A DNA stretch of 64,000 nucleotides, taken from positions 62,001 to 126,000 of the forward strand of contig NZ_JANHOF010000002.1 in NCBI RefSeq assembly GCF_024498075.1, written 5' to 3'. The notes under the pieces were generated by a model, which saw only the letters and a list, made by a program, of their open reading frames with translations, made no database searches and was not told the DNA's origin. Of the stretch, positions 17,855-25,795 are shown in pieces (position 1 is the first letter of the stretch; each line of letters opens with the position of its first letter). Origin of the DNA: Paenibacillus mendelii. Its GTDB lineage: Bacteria > Bacillota > Bacilli > Paenibacillales > Paenibacillaceae. Made by a program: the position numbers and the translations under genes.

Positions 17855-19201
17855 TTAAAAAGGATCCATAAGCTGTGCCGTCAGCATGGCTTTGGCGGCC
17901 AGTCCGCTGGAGTCCGTCAATTCAACCTCCAGCTTCGCATTCTTACGGCTCATCTCCAGCAGCTTCGGCACGATCGCTACCTCGCTTTCCAGCTGCACCG
18001 GACGTACAAAATAGGAAGTGAGGCTTTCCACGATATGATCGCGTTTGCCCAGATCCCGAATCAGCCCGCGTGCCGCAAGCGTCATCAGCGTCACGATCAC
18101 ACCTTCCGAAATGGTGCCGAACGTTCCTGACATCTGGGGGGTAATCCTCCCTTTGTACACCCACTTTCCTTCTCCCGCAATTTCTGTCTTGGCAAAACCC
18201 GCGCTAATCAAATCATCGAACGTGTCGCCCGATTCGGATTGCCTTCCCGTATATCGCATCGCATCCAGCACTTCGCTGCGGCTTATGGCTGCAAGCAGCT
18301 TCCGGTTCTTGTCGACGATCGGCAGCAGCTCGATGCCTTCCGCCACCATCGTATGAGCAGCCGAAGCGATCGGAATGTTCAAAGCTGCGGTGATGAGATG
18401 CCGCGTCATCAGCTTGTCCACGAGCTGTCCTCCGGAAGCTCCCTCCGCATCCTTCATCGTCATCATCCCGACGACCCGCCCACGATCGTCCAGAACAGGA
18501 AATCGCGATCCCCCGTGGCGGGCTGACAGCTTATAGAAGTCGTCGACCGTTTCACCAAGGCGCATCGTCTCCACAGGCCTGCTGTAGGTAACGATATCCT
18601 CAACCAGCATAATTTTCTGCTTAATAAGCCGATCGAACATCGCCCGGTTAATCATCGATGCAACGGTATACGTATCATGCTTGGAGGAGATGATGGGCAA
18701 GCCCAGTGAGTCCGCCAGCCGATTGACGTCCTCGCTCGTTCCGAATCCCCCTGTGATCAGCACCCCGGCGCCCTGCTCCAATGCACAGCGATGCGCCTTC
18801 TCCCGGTTGCCGACAATAAGCAGGCTTCCAGCGTCAATATACCGGACCATCGCATCAAGCTCCATCGCGCCAATAACGAATTTATGAAGCGTCTTGTTGA
18901 GGCCCGTTGCACCGCCATATAACCGGCCTTCGACAATATCGGCCACTTCGGCGAAGGTTAGGCGGTCCAGCTTCCCCCGTTTCTTGCGTTCAATCCGGAC
19001 CGTCCCGATTCGTTCCTTCGTGCTGACAAGCCCAAGCGTTTCGGCCTCTTTAATAGCCTTGTATGCCGTTCCTTCGCTGACGTCAAATTCTTCAGCCATG
19101 GAGCGCACAGACAGCTTGGTCCCAATCTTGAGCTTCCCGATATATTGAATGAGCCTCTCATGCTTCGTAAGCGCCTCGTACTCTTTGTCCTCGCTTGTCA
19201 T
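17855..19201 (-). CDS. ytoI: DRTGG domain / CBS-pair regulator YtoI
   Basis: A 448-residue multidomain protein with the YtoI layout. An N-terminal helix-turn-helix (about 12-75, SVRSMAEEFDVSEGTAYKAI) resembles GntR-type modules. A DRTGG domain follows (about 80-190, ending in the GAGVLITGGFG segment), then two CBS motifs (about 192-315, with RFPVLDDRGRVVGMMTMKDA and LLPIVDKNRKLLAAISRSE) and a C-terminal hotdog/thioesterase-like domain (about 330-445). CBS pairs usually bind adenine nucleotides and the hotdog domain may bind an acyl-CoA or similar, so a ligand-responsive transcription factor is likely. GGGGAG precedes the ATG. Targets are unknown. Confidence 0.88.
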   Translation of the reverse strand: MTSEDKEYEALTKHERLIQYIGKLKIGTKLSVRSMAEEFDVSEGTAYKAIKEAETLGLVSTKERIGTVRIERKKRGKLDRLTFAEVADIVEGRLYGGATGLNKTLHKFVIGAMELDAMVRYIDAGSLLIVGNREKAHRCALEQGAGVLITGGFGTSEDVNRLADSLGLPIISSKHDTYTVASMINRAMFDRLIKQKIMLVEDIVTYSRPVETMRLGETVDDFYKLSARHGGSRFPVLDDRGRVVGMMTMKDAEGASGGQLVDKLMTRHLITAALNIPIASAAHTMVAEGIELLPIVDKNRKLLAAISRSEVLDAMRYTGRQSESGDTFDDLISAGFAKTEIAGEGKWVYKGRITPQMSGTFGTISEGVIVTLMTLAARGLIRDLGKRDHIVESLTSYFVRPVQLESEVAIVPKLLEMSRKNAKLEVELTDSSGLAAKAMLTAQLMDPF

Positions 19202-19286
19202 TGTACATTCTCCCCTTTATCCAAAAGCGGCACGAACCTTACTATTTCTATCTTACCAGAAAGCCAGTCGTCCAGCAGACAGCAAG

Positions 19287-19322
19287 AGCCCGCAGAAGGC
19301 AAATTCACCATTTCTGCGGGCT
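19287..19322 (-). terminator. Terminator between yheA and ytoI
   Basis: Perfect 11-bp arms (19287-19297 and 19312-19322) with a 14-base loop. It lies just past the yheA stop on the minus strand; the T-run after it is short (CTCTTGCTG), so termination may be partial. Confidence 0.65.
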
Positions 19323-19342
19323 GTTTGGAGTCGGAGTTTTCA

Positions 19343-19678
19343 CTATTCTACGATGGAACGCAGTGAATCCGACATAATCCGATTCACGTCGTCGAAGATG
19401 ACGCTAAACCGCCGCTCGGCTTCAAACAATCGGCTTACATGGGGGTTTAACGAAATGACCTCATACAGCTTGTTCATCTTCTCCATCTCGCCGGGGGACG
19501 GCTCTTCACCTGACATGATTTGCTGCTGCAGCTCCGCCTGCCGCTCGCGGAAATCATCCATCATCCGCTTCGCGTCAGGGTCAGCCTCCACAGCCTGAAG
19601 CGCGGCCTTGAGCGCCTTCGCCTCATCGCCTTGCTTCAGTGCTTCCGCTAATTCGTAAGCCTTGTCATACACATTCAT
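19343..19678 (-). CDS. yheA: YheA family protein (YlbF/YmcA superfamily)
   Basis: A 112-residue all-helical protein of the YlbF/YmcA (DUF964) superfamily, closest in pattern to Bacillus subtilis YheA: MNVYDKAYELAEALKQGDEAK at the start, AKRMMDDFRERQAELQQQIMSGEEP in the middle and LFEAERRFSVIFDDVNRIM near the end. The superfamily members YlbF and YmcA act with YaaT in RNA processing and developmental control; YheA itself is not well understood. ATG at 19678 is chosen because GGAGGAG is seven bases upstream; the ATG at 19684 is too close. It is divergent from the YheC/YheD cluster, and yheA also neighbours yheC/yheD in Bacillus. Confidence 0.85.
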   Translation of the reverse strand: MNVYDKAYELAEALKQGDEAKALKAALQAVEADPDAKRMMDDFRERQAELQQQIMSGEEPSPGEMEKMNKLYEVISLNPHVSRLFEAERRFSVIFDDVNRIMSDSLRSIVE

Positions 19679-19838
19679 CGTCATTCTCCTCCCGTATCCT
19701 ATCCAGCCTTAAAAAAAGATGTATTATAGAGGACCTCTTACCTTCATTATAGCTGCTGCCGCCCTTCCCTAGCCATGTTATCCCGACTTCAAAATAAATT
19801 CAGGCTTATTCATGCGGAAAGAGGAGGCTGAGGCTAAT

Positions 19839-19867
19839 CACCAAGGTATAGATGTCCTCATATGATA
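19839..19867 (+). promoter_or_regulatory. Candidate sigma-K promoter of the YheC/YheD cluster
   Basis: CACC at 19839-19842, a 16-base spacer, and CATATGATA at 19859-19867 fit the sigma-K pattern mACm - 16 - CATAnnnTA. The first YheC/YheD start is 71 bases downstream. Late mother-cell expression would fit spore-coat proteins. The consensus is short, so chance matches are possible. Confidence 0.5.
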
Positions 19868-19938
19868 AATTAATTCGTGTAAATCACCCAAGGCCGCTAG
19901 CTATTCGTCGCCATCCCCCAGCTTGGAAGGAGATTCCC

Positions 19939-21309
19939 ATGCTGAAATCAAAAATCGCCGTACAAGTGATCAGTTCAGGCATATTGCCCGAAGATACGGT
20001 CATGCTTGGCGAAACTTATTTGAAACAGCGGAAAATCCCGCTAGGCCAGCCGGTCACGCTGAAGTTCGGCGCATTGCGCCAACCCATTAAAGTCGTGCCG
20101 GTCGAAAAGTTCGACGGCATGCGCATCGGTCAAAGCTTGGCAAGACGAATGGGAATCTATTCTAACACGTCGCTTCGCCTCCAATACCGGAGCGATTCCG
20201 CCACACTAGCGCTCGGTCCTCTCATCGGCGTGCTTGTTAGCCGCGACGATCCCAGTATGCCGGATAAACCGTTTGGTTCCATCACGTTGTTTTGCAAGGA
20301 GCTCGTTGACGCATGTGTCGCACAAGGCGCTCATGTCTACTTCTTTACCCCGAATCATATCGGAGGGAACTTCAATACCGTCGAAGGCTGGGTTTACGCA
20401 GATGGCTGGCGCAAGGCTTCCGTGCCTGCCCCAGATGTCGTCAACAATCGGCTTACATCCCGTAAGCTGGAGAATAAGCCCAGCGTACAACATTTTCTGA
20501 AAGAAGTAAAATCCCGTTACAACACCGTCGTCTTCAACGAAAAGTTTCTGGATAAGCCGGAAGTATTCGAAGCACTGAAGCGGGACGCATCGCTTGTCAA
20601 ATACCTTCCTGAATCCCATGTTCTCCGTAATTACACGATGTTGAAATCGATGTGCTCACGCTACAATACCGTGTTTCTAAAGCCGGTTCGCGGCAGTCTC
20701 GGGAAAGGTATCATCCGCATCTCAAGACAGGACAGCGATAATTATCAGGCGCATTATGCGACAGTAGGCGGTACCCGGAAGCAGCAGTTCTCCAGCCTGC
20801 TGAAGCTCTTCAGTTCCATTTCCGGCAAAATGAAAACCATCCGCTACCAGATACAACAAGGGCTGCAGCTTATCGACATCGGCGGGCGTCCCGTTGACTT
20901 TCGGGCACTCGTACAAAAGAACGAGACCGGCAAATGGTCGCTCACCTCAATCGTTGCACGTACGGCTGGCAGTCATCACTTCGTCTCCAACCTGGCTCGC
21001 GGCGGAACGCTCAGCACCGTCAAGGAAGCCGTCGCCAAGTCCAATTTGTCCGGATCTCAGGGTCATGATGCCCCAGCCCGGCTGCAGAGAGCTGCACTTG
21101 ATATCGCCAAAGGAATCGATACGCACATCCCCGCCCATTTTGGCGAGCTGGGAATTGATCTGGCGCTCGATACCAGCGGCAAGGTATGGCTGCTTGAAGT
21201 AAATTCGAAACCGTCCAAGAACGACAATACCCCGCTGCAGGAGCAAAAAATACGGCCTTCGGTCCGCAATATGATCCGCTATGCGAGGCATGTGGCTAAA
21301 TTCCAATAA
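19939..21309 (+). CDS. YheC/YheD family ATP-grasp spore coat protein (long form, copy 1)
   Basis: A 456-residue YheC/YheD-family protein. The first ~95 residues are a beta-rich N-terminal domain (with LGQPVTLKFGALRQPIKVVP), then GPLIGVLVSRDD opens the core. The C-terminal ATP-grasp shows VFLKPVRGSLGKGIIRI (nucleotide loop), DFRALVQKN, and GELGIDLALD followed by VWLLEVNSKPS, which carry the metal-binding Glu and Asn. ATP-grasp enzymes ligate a carboxylate to an amine or thiol; substrates of this family are unknown and in Bacillus the proteins associate with spores. AGGAGA precedes the ATG at 19939; an upstream frame to 19852 overlaps the candidate promoter. First gene of a five-paralogue cluster. 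Confidence 0.88.
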   Translation: MLKSKIAVQVISSGILPEDTVMLGETYLKQRKIPLGQPVTLKFGALRQPIKVVPVEKFDGMRIGQSLARRMGIYSNTSLRLQYRSDSATLALGPLIGVLVSRDDPSMPDKPFGSITLFCKELVDACVAQGAHVYFFTPNHIGGNFNTVEGWVYADGWRKASVPAPDVVNNRLTSRKLENKPSVQHFLKEVKSRYNTVVFNEKFLDKPEVFEALKRDASLVKYLPESHVLRNYTMLKSMCSRYNTVFLKPVRGSLGKGIIRISRQDSDNYQAHYATVGGTRKQQFSSLLKLFSSISGKMKTIRYQIQQGLQLIDIGGRPVDFRALVQKNETGKWSLTSIVARTAGSHHFVSNLARGGTLSTVKEAVAKSNLSGSQGHDAPARLQRAALDIAKGIDTHIPAHFGELGIDLALDTSGKVWLLEVNSKPSKNDNTPLQEQKIRPSVRNMIRYARHVAKFQ

Positions 21310-21321
21310 CTGGAACACTAG

Positions 21322-21474
21322 GCTCCACAAAACTTAAGCTTATGCTTCCGAAGTAAGTTTTGCTGCGAAGAGTATCTGGGGGCTATGCTCCACAAAACTT
21401 AAGCTTATGCTTCCGAAGTCAGTTTTACTGCGAAGAGTATCTGGGGGCTTATGCTCCACAAAACTTTTAGGAGG
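21322..21474 (+). repeat. 65-bp tandem repeat array A, in the leader of the second YheC/YheD gene
   Basis: Two full units (starting GCTCCAC at 21322 and 21387; periods 65 and 66) and a final partial unit from 21453 that ends in the GGAGG ribosome binding site (21470-21474) of the gene at 21480. Each unit has a perfect 8-bp inverted repeat (CAAAACTT ... AAGTTTTG) enclosing CTTCCGAAG, then a weaker GAGTAT ... ATGCTC pair. The array begins 12 bases after the stop of the gene before it. The period is not a multiple of three in every copy and no reading frame uses it. Related arrays are at 34273-34540 and 44411-44626. Confidence 0.95.
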
Positions 21475-21479
21475 TTGCG

Positions 21480-22652
21480 ATGAACATGACTCAGCAGAAA
21501 TCCGCGATCGGCATTCTGGTCAGCGAACCGGCCGAAGATCTACCGATGGACGCAGGCGCTCCGGAAAGGATGCCGGAGAACAGCTTCTGCCGCGATTTAT
21601 GCCGGCTTGGCCGAGAGCTAGGGCTGCTCGTATACGTGTTCTGGGCGTCAAGCGCCCAAGCAGCCTCCGGTACAATTCAAGGATTTGTCCATCGCCAAGG
21701 CAAGTGGAATGCTCAGGATTGCCCGCTGCCGGACTTCATTTATGACCGGACCTTATGTAAGAGTACCTCGGATCGGAGAATCCGCAGTGCGGTGCTCTCC
21801 ACGCTCAAAGAGAATCACCCCTTCATTCTGCTGAACGGCGCGCTGCCGGGAAAGTGGGACGTGTATGAAGCCATGTATTGCGATGAGCTGCTCCGTCCGC
21901 TGCTTCCGCCTACGTATCGATATGAAGGCATAGAATCGCTGTCTGAGATAATGAGGAGCCACCAATCAGGCTTATTTCTAAAGCCTGCGGCAGGTTATCA
22001 AGGGCGAGGCGCTTTCCGGCTTGAACGCATCTCAGAGGGCTGTCGCATTGACGGGAGAAGCGGCAGCAATATGCCGCTGCATAAATCATTTGGCCATATG
22101 AACGACTTCACCCTCTGGTTTGACCAAATTGCCCATTCGGCAGCATATATTATCCAACCTTATTTACAGCTTACCGATCTTGACGGGTATGCATATGATA
22201 TTCGATCACTCATCCAGAAGGATGAACGAGGTCGTTGGAACATGACTGGCTCCGCCCTTCGCCTAGGCGAAACAGGCAGCGTCACGGCTAATCTGCACGG
22301 TGGCGGCAGTGCACATGACGCGTTCAATGGGCTATCGAAGCGATTTGGCGCTGATCAGGCACGTGAGCTTCTCATCCGAATGAAACGAATCAGCGAGCGG
22401 GCGGCGGTATTATTGGAACAGCGATTCGGACGTCTTTGCGAGCTTGGGCTCGATTATGGCATTGAGCCAGATGGCCGGCTGTGGCTGCTAGAAGCGAATG
22501 CAAAGCCCGGCCGGCAGTCGTTTCAGGAAAACCCGGAAACCGCAAGGAACGCCGTTTTGCGCCCGCTTCAATACGCGCTGCTGCTGGCGAACAGCCGCAC
22601 TCCCCTTTTTCAGTCGACCGTCCAAACATCCGTAGCAGCGCGATCGCGCTGA
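21480..22652 (+). CDS. YheC/YheD family ATP-grasp protein (short form, copy 2)
   Basis: A 390-residue family member lacking the N-terminal beta domain of the long form; it starts almost directly at SAIGILVSEPAEDL, the equivalent of the core opening. ATP-grasp features: GLFLKPAAGYQGRGAFRLE, YDIRSLIQKDERGRW, and GLDYGIEPDGRLWLLEANAKPG with the Glu/Asn pair intact. The ATG at 21480 is six bases after GGAGG, and that ribosome binding site is the end of repeat array A. About 49 bases separate it from the next paralogue. Predicted ligase of unknown substrate, probably acting at the forming spore coat. Confidence 0.85.
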   Translation: MNMTQQKSAIGILVSEPAEDLPMDAGAPERMPENSFCRDLCRLGRELGLLVYVFWASSAQAASGTIQGFVHRQGKWNAQDCPLPDFIYDRTLCKSTSDRRIRSAVLSTLKENHPFILLNGALPGKWDVYEAMYCDELLRPLLPPTYRYEGIESLSEIMRSHQSGLFLKPAAGYQGRGAFRLERISEGCRIDGRSGSNMPLHKSFGHMNDFTLWFDQIAHSAAYIIQPYLQLTDLDGYAYDIRSLIQKDERGRWNMTGSALRLGETGSVTANLHGGGSAHDAFNGLSKRFGADQARELLIRMKRISERAAVLLEQRFGRLCELGLDYGIEPDGRLWLLEANAKPGRQSFQENPETARNAVLRPLQYALLLANSRTPLFQSTVQTSVAARSR

Positions 22653-22700
22653 TGCTGCAGCTGCTCGAATCCAGAGGAGATCCAACCAGGAGGTTCATCC

Positions 22701-24074
22701 ATGAGTTTGACATCGTGTCACGTTCACTTCTCGCCGCATAGCGATAAAGTCATCCACTTGTCGGGTTCGCTCCTTAAATCGTTGAAACTGTCGGGAAAGA
22801 AGACGGTTCATCTAAGGCTCGGCAAGGAAACGATAACCGCGACGGTGAAACCCATCCAACGTCAAGGCCATCACCTGTATTTGTCCGCCGGAGTGCGTCA
22901 ATTGATCCGGGTACCGAAGACGGGCAGCATCTCACTGCTGCAGGCGGCCGATAACGAAGTGAAGATCGGTCCCTTGGTCGGGGTATTAACCGACGTGGTC
23001 TCCCGTAGTATGGTCACACCATTCGGATCCCGCACCGGTTATATCAGACAGCTCTTGCGTATCGGAGAGAGCAAAGCCTACTTCTTCGCGTTTACACCAC
23101 GCGACATCAACTGGCAGCAGGAGACGGTCAACGGCTATTTCCTGAACAGCCAGAACAGCTGGTATCGCAAGGTCGTCCCTCTCCCCGACGTTGTATATAA
23201 TCGCTTGCCCAGCAGGCGGGCAGAAACGACAACCAGCATCGTGGGATTAAGAGAACGTTTCATTAAGAACAAAATTCCTTTCTTCAACTGGAGCTTCTTC
23301 GATAAATCGGATGTCTATAAAATGCTCGATCAGGATGTCGAAGCGTTAGAGCATCTTCCTGAGTCGGTCAACAATCCGAAGCCGGAGAAGATCAAGGAGA
23401 TGCTGGAGAAGCATCAGTTCATCTACTATAAGCCGACTGCGGGCAGTCTAGGGATCGGTATATACAGACTGACCTATCATCCTAAACGGGGATATTTCGC
23501 ACGTTACCGGCGAAATGGTTCGAATGTTCTTCTGCGTTTCACGAACTTTCAAAGCCTGATGCGGATGCTGCAGGCCAGGCACGGAAACGCGCTCGGTCGT
23601 TATGTGTGCCAGCAGGGAGTCAGGCTGATCGAAATCGACGGCTGCCCCATCGATTTCCGGTTTCACATGCATAAGAATGGCAATAACGAATGGGTTCCTG
23701 TCGGCATAGGAGCTAAGAAAGCCGGACGCGGCAGCGTGACAACCCATATCAAGAACGGCGGCACGCTGCTTACACCAGAGCAGGCGCTCAGTCGGACATT
23801 TGAAGGTAGCTCCGGTGAGATGCTTGAGAAGGCCAAGAAGATTTCCATCAAGCTGTCGGAGGCAATCGAGCGGAACTTCCCGCATACACTTGGAGAGCTG
23901 GGGCTCGATATAGGGATCGATAAAGACGGCAAGGTATGGATGTTCGAAGCGAATGCGAAGCCGGGAAGATCCATCTTCAGTCATCCGTCACTCCGCTCGC
24001 AGGGACGCGATTCCTTCACCCATATCGTCGAACACTGTATGTATTTGAGCAGGTTCAAGGGAGGCGGTAGTTGA
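22701..24074 (+). CDS. YheC/YheD family ATP-grasp protein (long form, copy 3)
   Basis: A 457-residue long-form protein. The N-terminal beta domain (about 1-90) has SGKKTVHLRLGKETITATV; the core opens with KIGPLVGVLTDVV. ATP-grasp motifs are FIYYKPTAGSLGIGIYRL, IDFRFHMHKNGNNEW, and GELGLDIGIDKDGKVWMFEA followed by NAKPGRS. The usual ALVQKN segment is replaced by HMHKNGN, so the substrate pocket may differ from the other copies. AGGAGG lies seven bases ahead of the ATG at 22701. Its stop overlaps the next start in a TGATG arrangement, so copies 3 and 4 are translationally coupled. Confidence 0.87.
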   Translation: MSLTSCHVHFSPHSDKVIHLSGSLLKSLKLSGKKTVHLRLGKETITATVKPIQRQGHHLYLSAGVRQLIRVPKTGSISLLQAADNEVKIGPLVGVLTDVVSRSMVTPFGSRTGYIRQLLRIGESKAYFFAFTPRDINWQQETVNGYFLNSQNSWYRKVVPLPDVVYNRLPSRRAETTTSIVGLRERFIKNKIPFFNWSFFDKSDVYKMLDQDVEALEHLPESVNNPKPEKIKEMLEKHQFIYYKPTAGSLGIGIYRLTYHPKRGYFARYRRNGSNVLLRFTNFQSLMRMLQARHGNALGRYVCQQGVRLIEIDGCPIDFRFHMHKNGNNEWVPVGIGAKKAGRGSVTTHIKNGGTLLTPEQALSRTFEGSSGEMLEKAKKISIKLSEAIERNFPHTLGELGLDIGIDKDGKVWMFEANAKPGRSIFSHPSLRSQGRDSFTHIVEHCMYLSRFKGGGS

Positions 24075-25213
24075 TGCCTATCGAACTCCAGGATCCGCAG
24101 GATGGGGTGGACATTCAAAACAAGCGTCCTGTGCTCGCTATCCTAACGATCGAAGACGACATCCAGCTGTTTCGGGGGAACCGCAGCAATTACGCCGATC
24201 TGATACGCATTGGCCGCGAGCATGGTTTCCTTGTCTACGTGCTGACCGTCAAACAATTGAAGCTCAAGCGTAAACTGCTCGAGGGCTACACTTACGAGGA
24301 GCAGACCGATACGTGGTCACTGCAGCAGTTTCCTTTTCCCGATTTAATCTATAACCGAATTCCGCTCCGCGAGGATGAGTTCCTGCCGAACGTCCGCCAG
24401 AAAATTGCAGCTTGTATGCGCAGTCCGCGCGTGCATCTGTTCAATCCGAAGTTCTTCAATAAATGGAGTCTATTCAAATGGCTGCGGCAGTCAAGAATAA
24501 CGAGGCCATATATTCCAACGACACAGCGGATGTTGACCCGGGAAGGCCTGGCAAACATGCTGCGTAAGCATACGTTTCTTTATTTAAAGCCGGTTAGCGG
24601 CAAAGCAGGCAGAGGGATTATGACCATCAAGGTACATCCCGAGAGGTCACTCCCTTTTATGCTCAAAATTCAAGCAGATAAGAAAAGCCTTAGCTACAAT
24701 TGCGGAAGTATACAGAAGCTCTGGGTGCGGGTGAAGAAGGAATGCGGCGGCGAGCGGTACATCGCCCAACAGGGCATCATGCTGGCCGCGTACCATGATC
24801 GGCGGTTCGATCTGCGCGCACTGGTACAAAAAAACCAGCGCGGCCTTTGGGACCTCTCAGGCCTTGGCGCACGCGTCGCTGGTTCACGCAGCATTACGAC
24901 GCATGTACCGCGTGGAGGCAGTATTGAGGACCCGGAGAAACTGCTTGTCAGCGCATTTGGCCAAGATGAAGCGCGTAAACTGCTTGTGAAGGCACGCAGC
25001 ACAACCCTGCTGATTGCCAAACAAATCGAACGCGGTTCCGGGTACACGCTCGCCGAGATGTCGATGGATCTTGGAGTTGACCAGCATGGCAACCTATGGT
25101 TTTTCGAAGCCAACGCCAAGCCAATGAAATTCGATGAGCCGGATATAAGAAAACTCTCGCTGGATCGCATCTTTCACTATGGCCGCTATCTAATACGAAC
25201 AAAAACCAGATAA
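24074..25213 (+). CDS. YheC/YheD family ATP-grasp protein (short form, copy 4)
   Basis: A 379-residue short-form protein with no N-terminal beta domain; after ~15 residues the core opens at RPVLAILTIEDD. ATP-grasp motifs: TFLYLKPVSGKAGRGIMTI, DLRALVQKNQRGLWDLSGLG, and LAEMSMDLGVDQHGNLWFFE followed by ANAKPM. GELGLD in the other copies is AEMSMD here. ATG 24074 overlaps the stop of copy 3 (TGATG) with GGAGGCGG upstream; an in-frame TTG at 24071 is less likely. The long-short pairing with copy 3 mirrors copies 1 and 2 and suggests the two forms work as partners, which is an inference. Confidence 0.85.
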   Translation: MPIELQDPQDGVDIQNKRPVLAILTIEDDIQLFRGNRSNYADLIRIGREHGFLVYVLTVKQLKLKRKLLEGYTYEEQTDTWSLQQFPFPDLIYNRIPLREDEFLPNVRQKIAACMRSPRVHLFNPKFFNKWSLFKWLRQSRITRPYIPTTQRMLTREGLANMLRKHTFLYLKPVSGKAGRGIMTIKVHPERSLPFMLKIQADKKSLSYNCGSIQKLWVRVKKECGGERYIAQQGIMLAAYHDRRFDLRALVQKNQRGLWDLSGLGARVAGSRSITTHVPRGGSIEDPEKLLVSAFGQDEARKLLVKARSTTLLIAKQIERGSGYTLAEMSMDLGVDQHGNLWFFEANAKPMKFDEPDIRKLSLDRIFHYGRYLIRTKTR

Positions 25214-25228
25214 TATCGAGGTGATCCC

Positions 25229-25738
25229 TTGGATTTCAAGCTGCTGCCCCCAACCCGTTGGCACGCTATGCGTGAGAAGCTGCTTGCTTTCGCAGGTCGT
25301 TATGGCAGCGGCCGCTTGTCTGCCGAAGGTCTGTCCCTGCTGCGTACGATTGCAGCTGTCGAGCCCATAACCAGTGCAAGCCGCAATAATCCCCATCGTA
25401 TCCGCACCGCTGAACGACCAGCACCGCCCACCATCGCTGAGAACGGGTCGGCCGCTATCGCCATCGCCCTCGAAGCCGGCAAACTGGCCGGCTTCGCCTT
25501 TGCGGCGGACGCTGGCGAGCGCGCCTGCATCGTTGTGGTCCGCCCTGAGATGCGCGGACGCGGCGTTGGCAGCGCGCTGCTATCACAGCTGCGGCAGCAT
25601 TACGGCCACCTCTCATGCAGCGTCGCCGCCGACAATCCGGCAAGTATGCAGATGTGCTTCCGTGCTGGAATGACAGCTGTCGGGATGCACCGCGGACCCA
25701 CTGGCAAACCGACGCTTCGCTTTGAATTTAGCCGTTAA
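25229..25738 (+). CDS. GNAT family N-acetyltransferase
   Basis: A 169-residue protein whose C-terminal half is a GNAT fold: IVVVRPEMRGRGVGSALL carries the acetyl-CoA pyrophosphate loop (R-G-x-G-V-G), and the later ADNPASMQMCFRAGMTAVG is the usual motif B region. The first ~60 residues are not clearly conserved. The initiation codon is TTG at 25229 with GAGGTG upstream, 15 bases after the preceding ATP-grasp gene, so it is inside the same unit. GNAT enzymes acetylate amines; sitting among five ATP-grasp ligases it may cap or modify their product. That is inference from position only. Confidence 0.82.
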   Translation: MDFKLLPPTRWHAMREKLLAFAGRYGSGRLSAEGLSLLRTIAAVEPITSASRNNPHRIRTAERPAPPTIAENGSAAIAIALEAGKLAGFAFAADAGERACIVVVRPEMRGRGVGSALLSQLRQHYGHLSCSVAADNPASMQMCFRAGMTAVGMHRGPTGKPTLRFEFSR

Positions 25739-25758
25739 AGCCTTAGTTATACAAAGAT

Positions 25759-25779
25759 GCGTTTTCCCTCGAAAAACGC
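25759..25779 (+). promoter_or_regulatory. Hairpin directly ahead of the last YheC/YheD ribosome binding site
   Basis: 7-bp arms GCGTTTT (25759-25765) and AAAACGC (25773-25779) with a 7-base loop end 2 bases before TTAGGAGG. The phrase AAAACGCTTTAGGAGG is like the AAAACTTTTAGGAGG end of the 65-bp arrays, so this could be a decayed single copy or an independent leader hairpin. Confidence 0.4.
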
Positions 25780-25795
25780 TTTAGGAGGAATCCCC

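Noticed and set aside
21310..21480. The repeat arrays as CRISPR
   Set aside because: Units are head-to-tail and nearly identical over their whole length with no unique spacers, and no cas gene is near.
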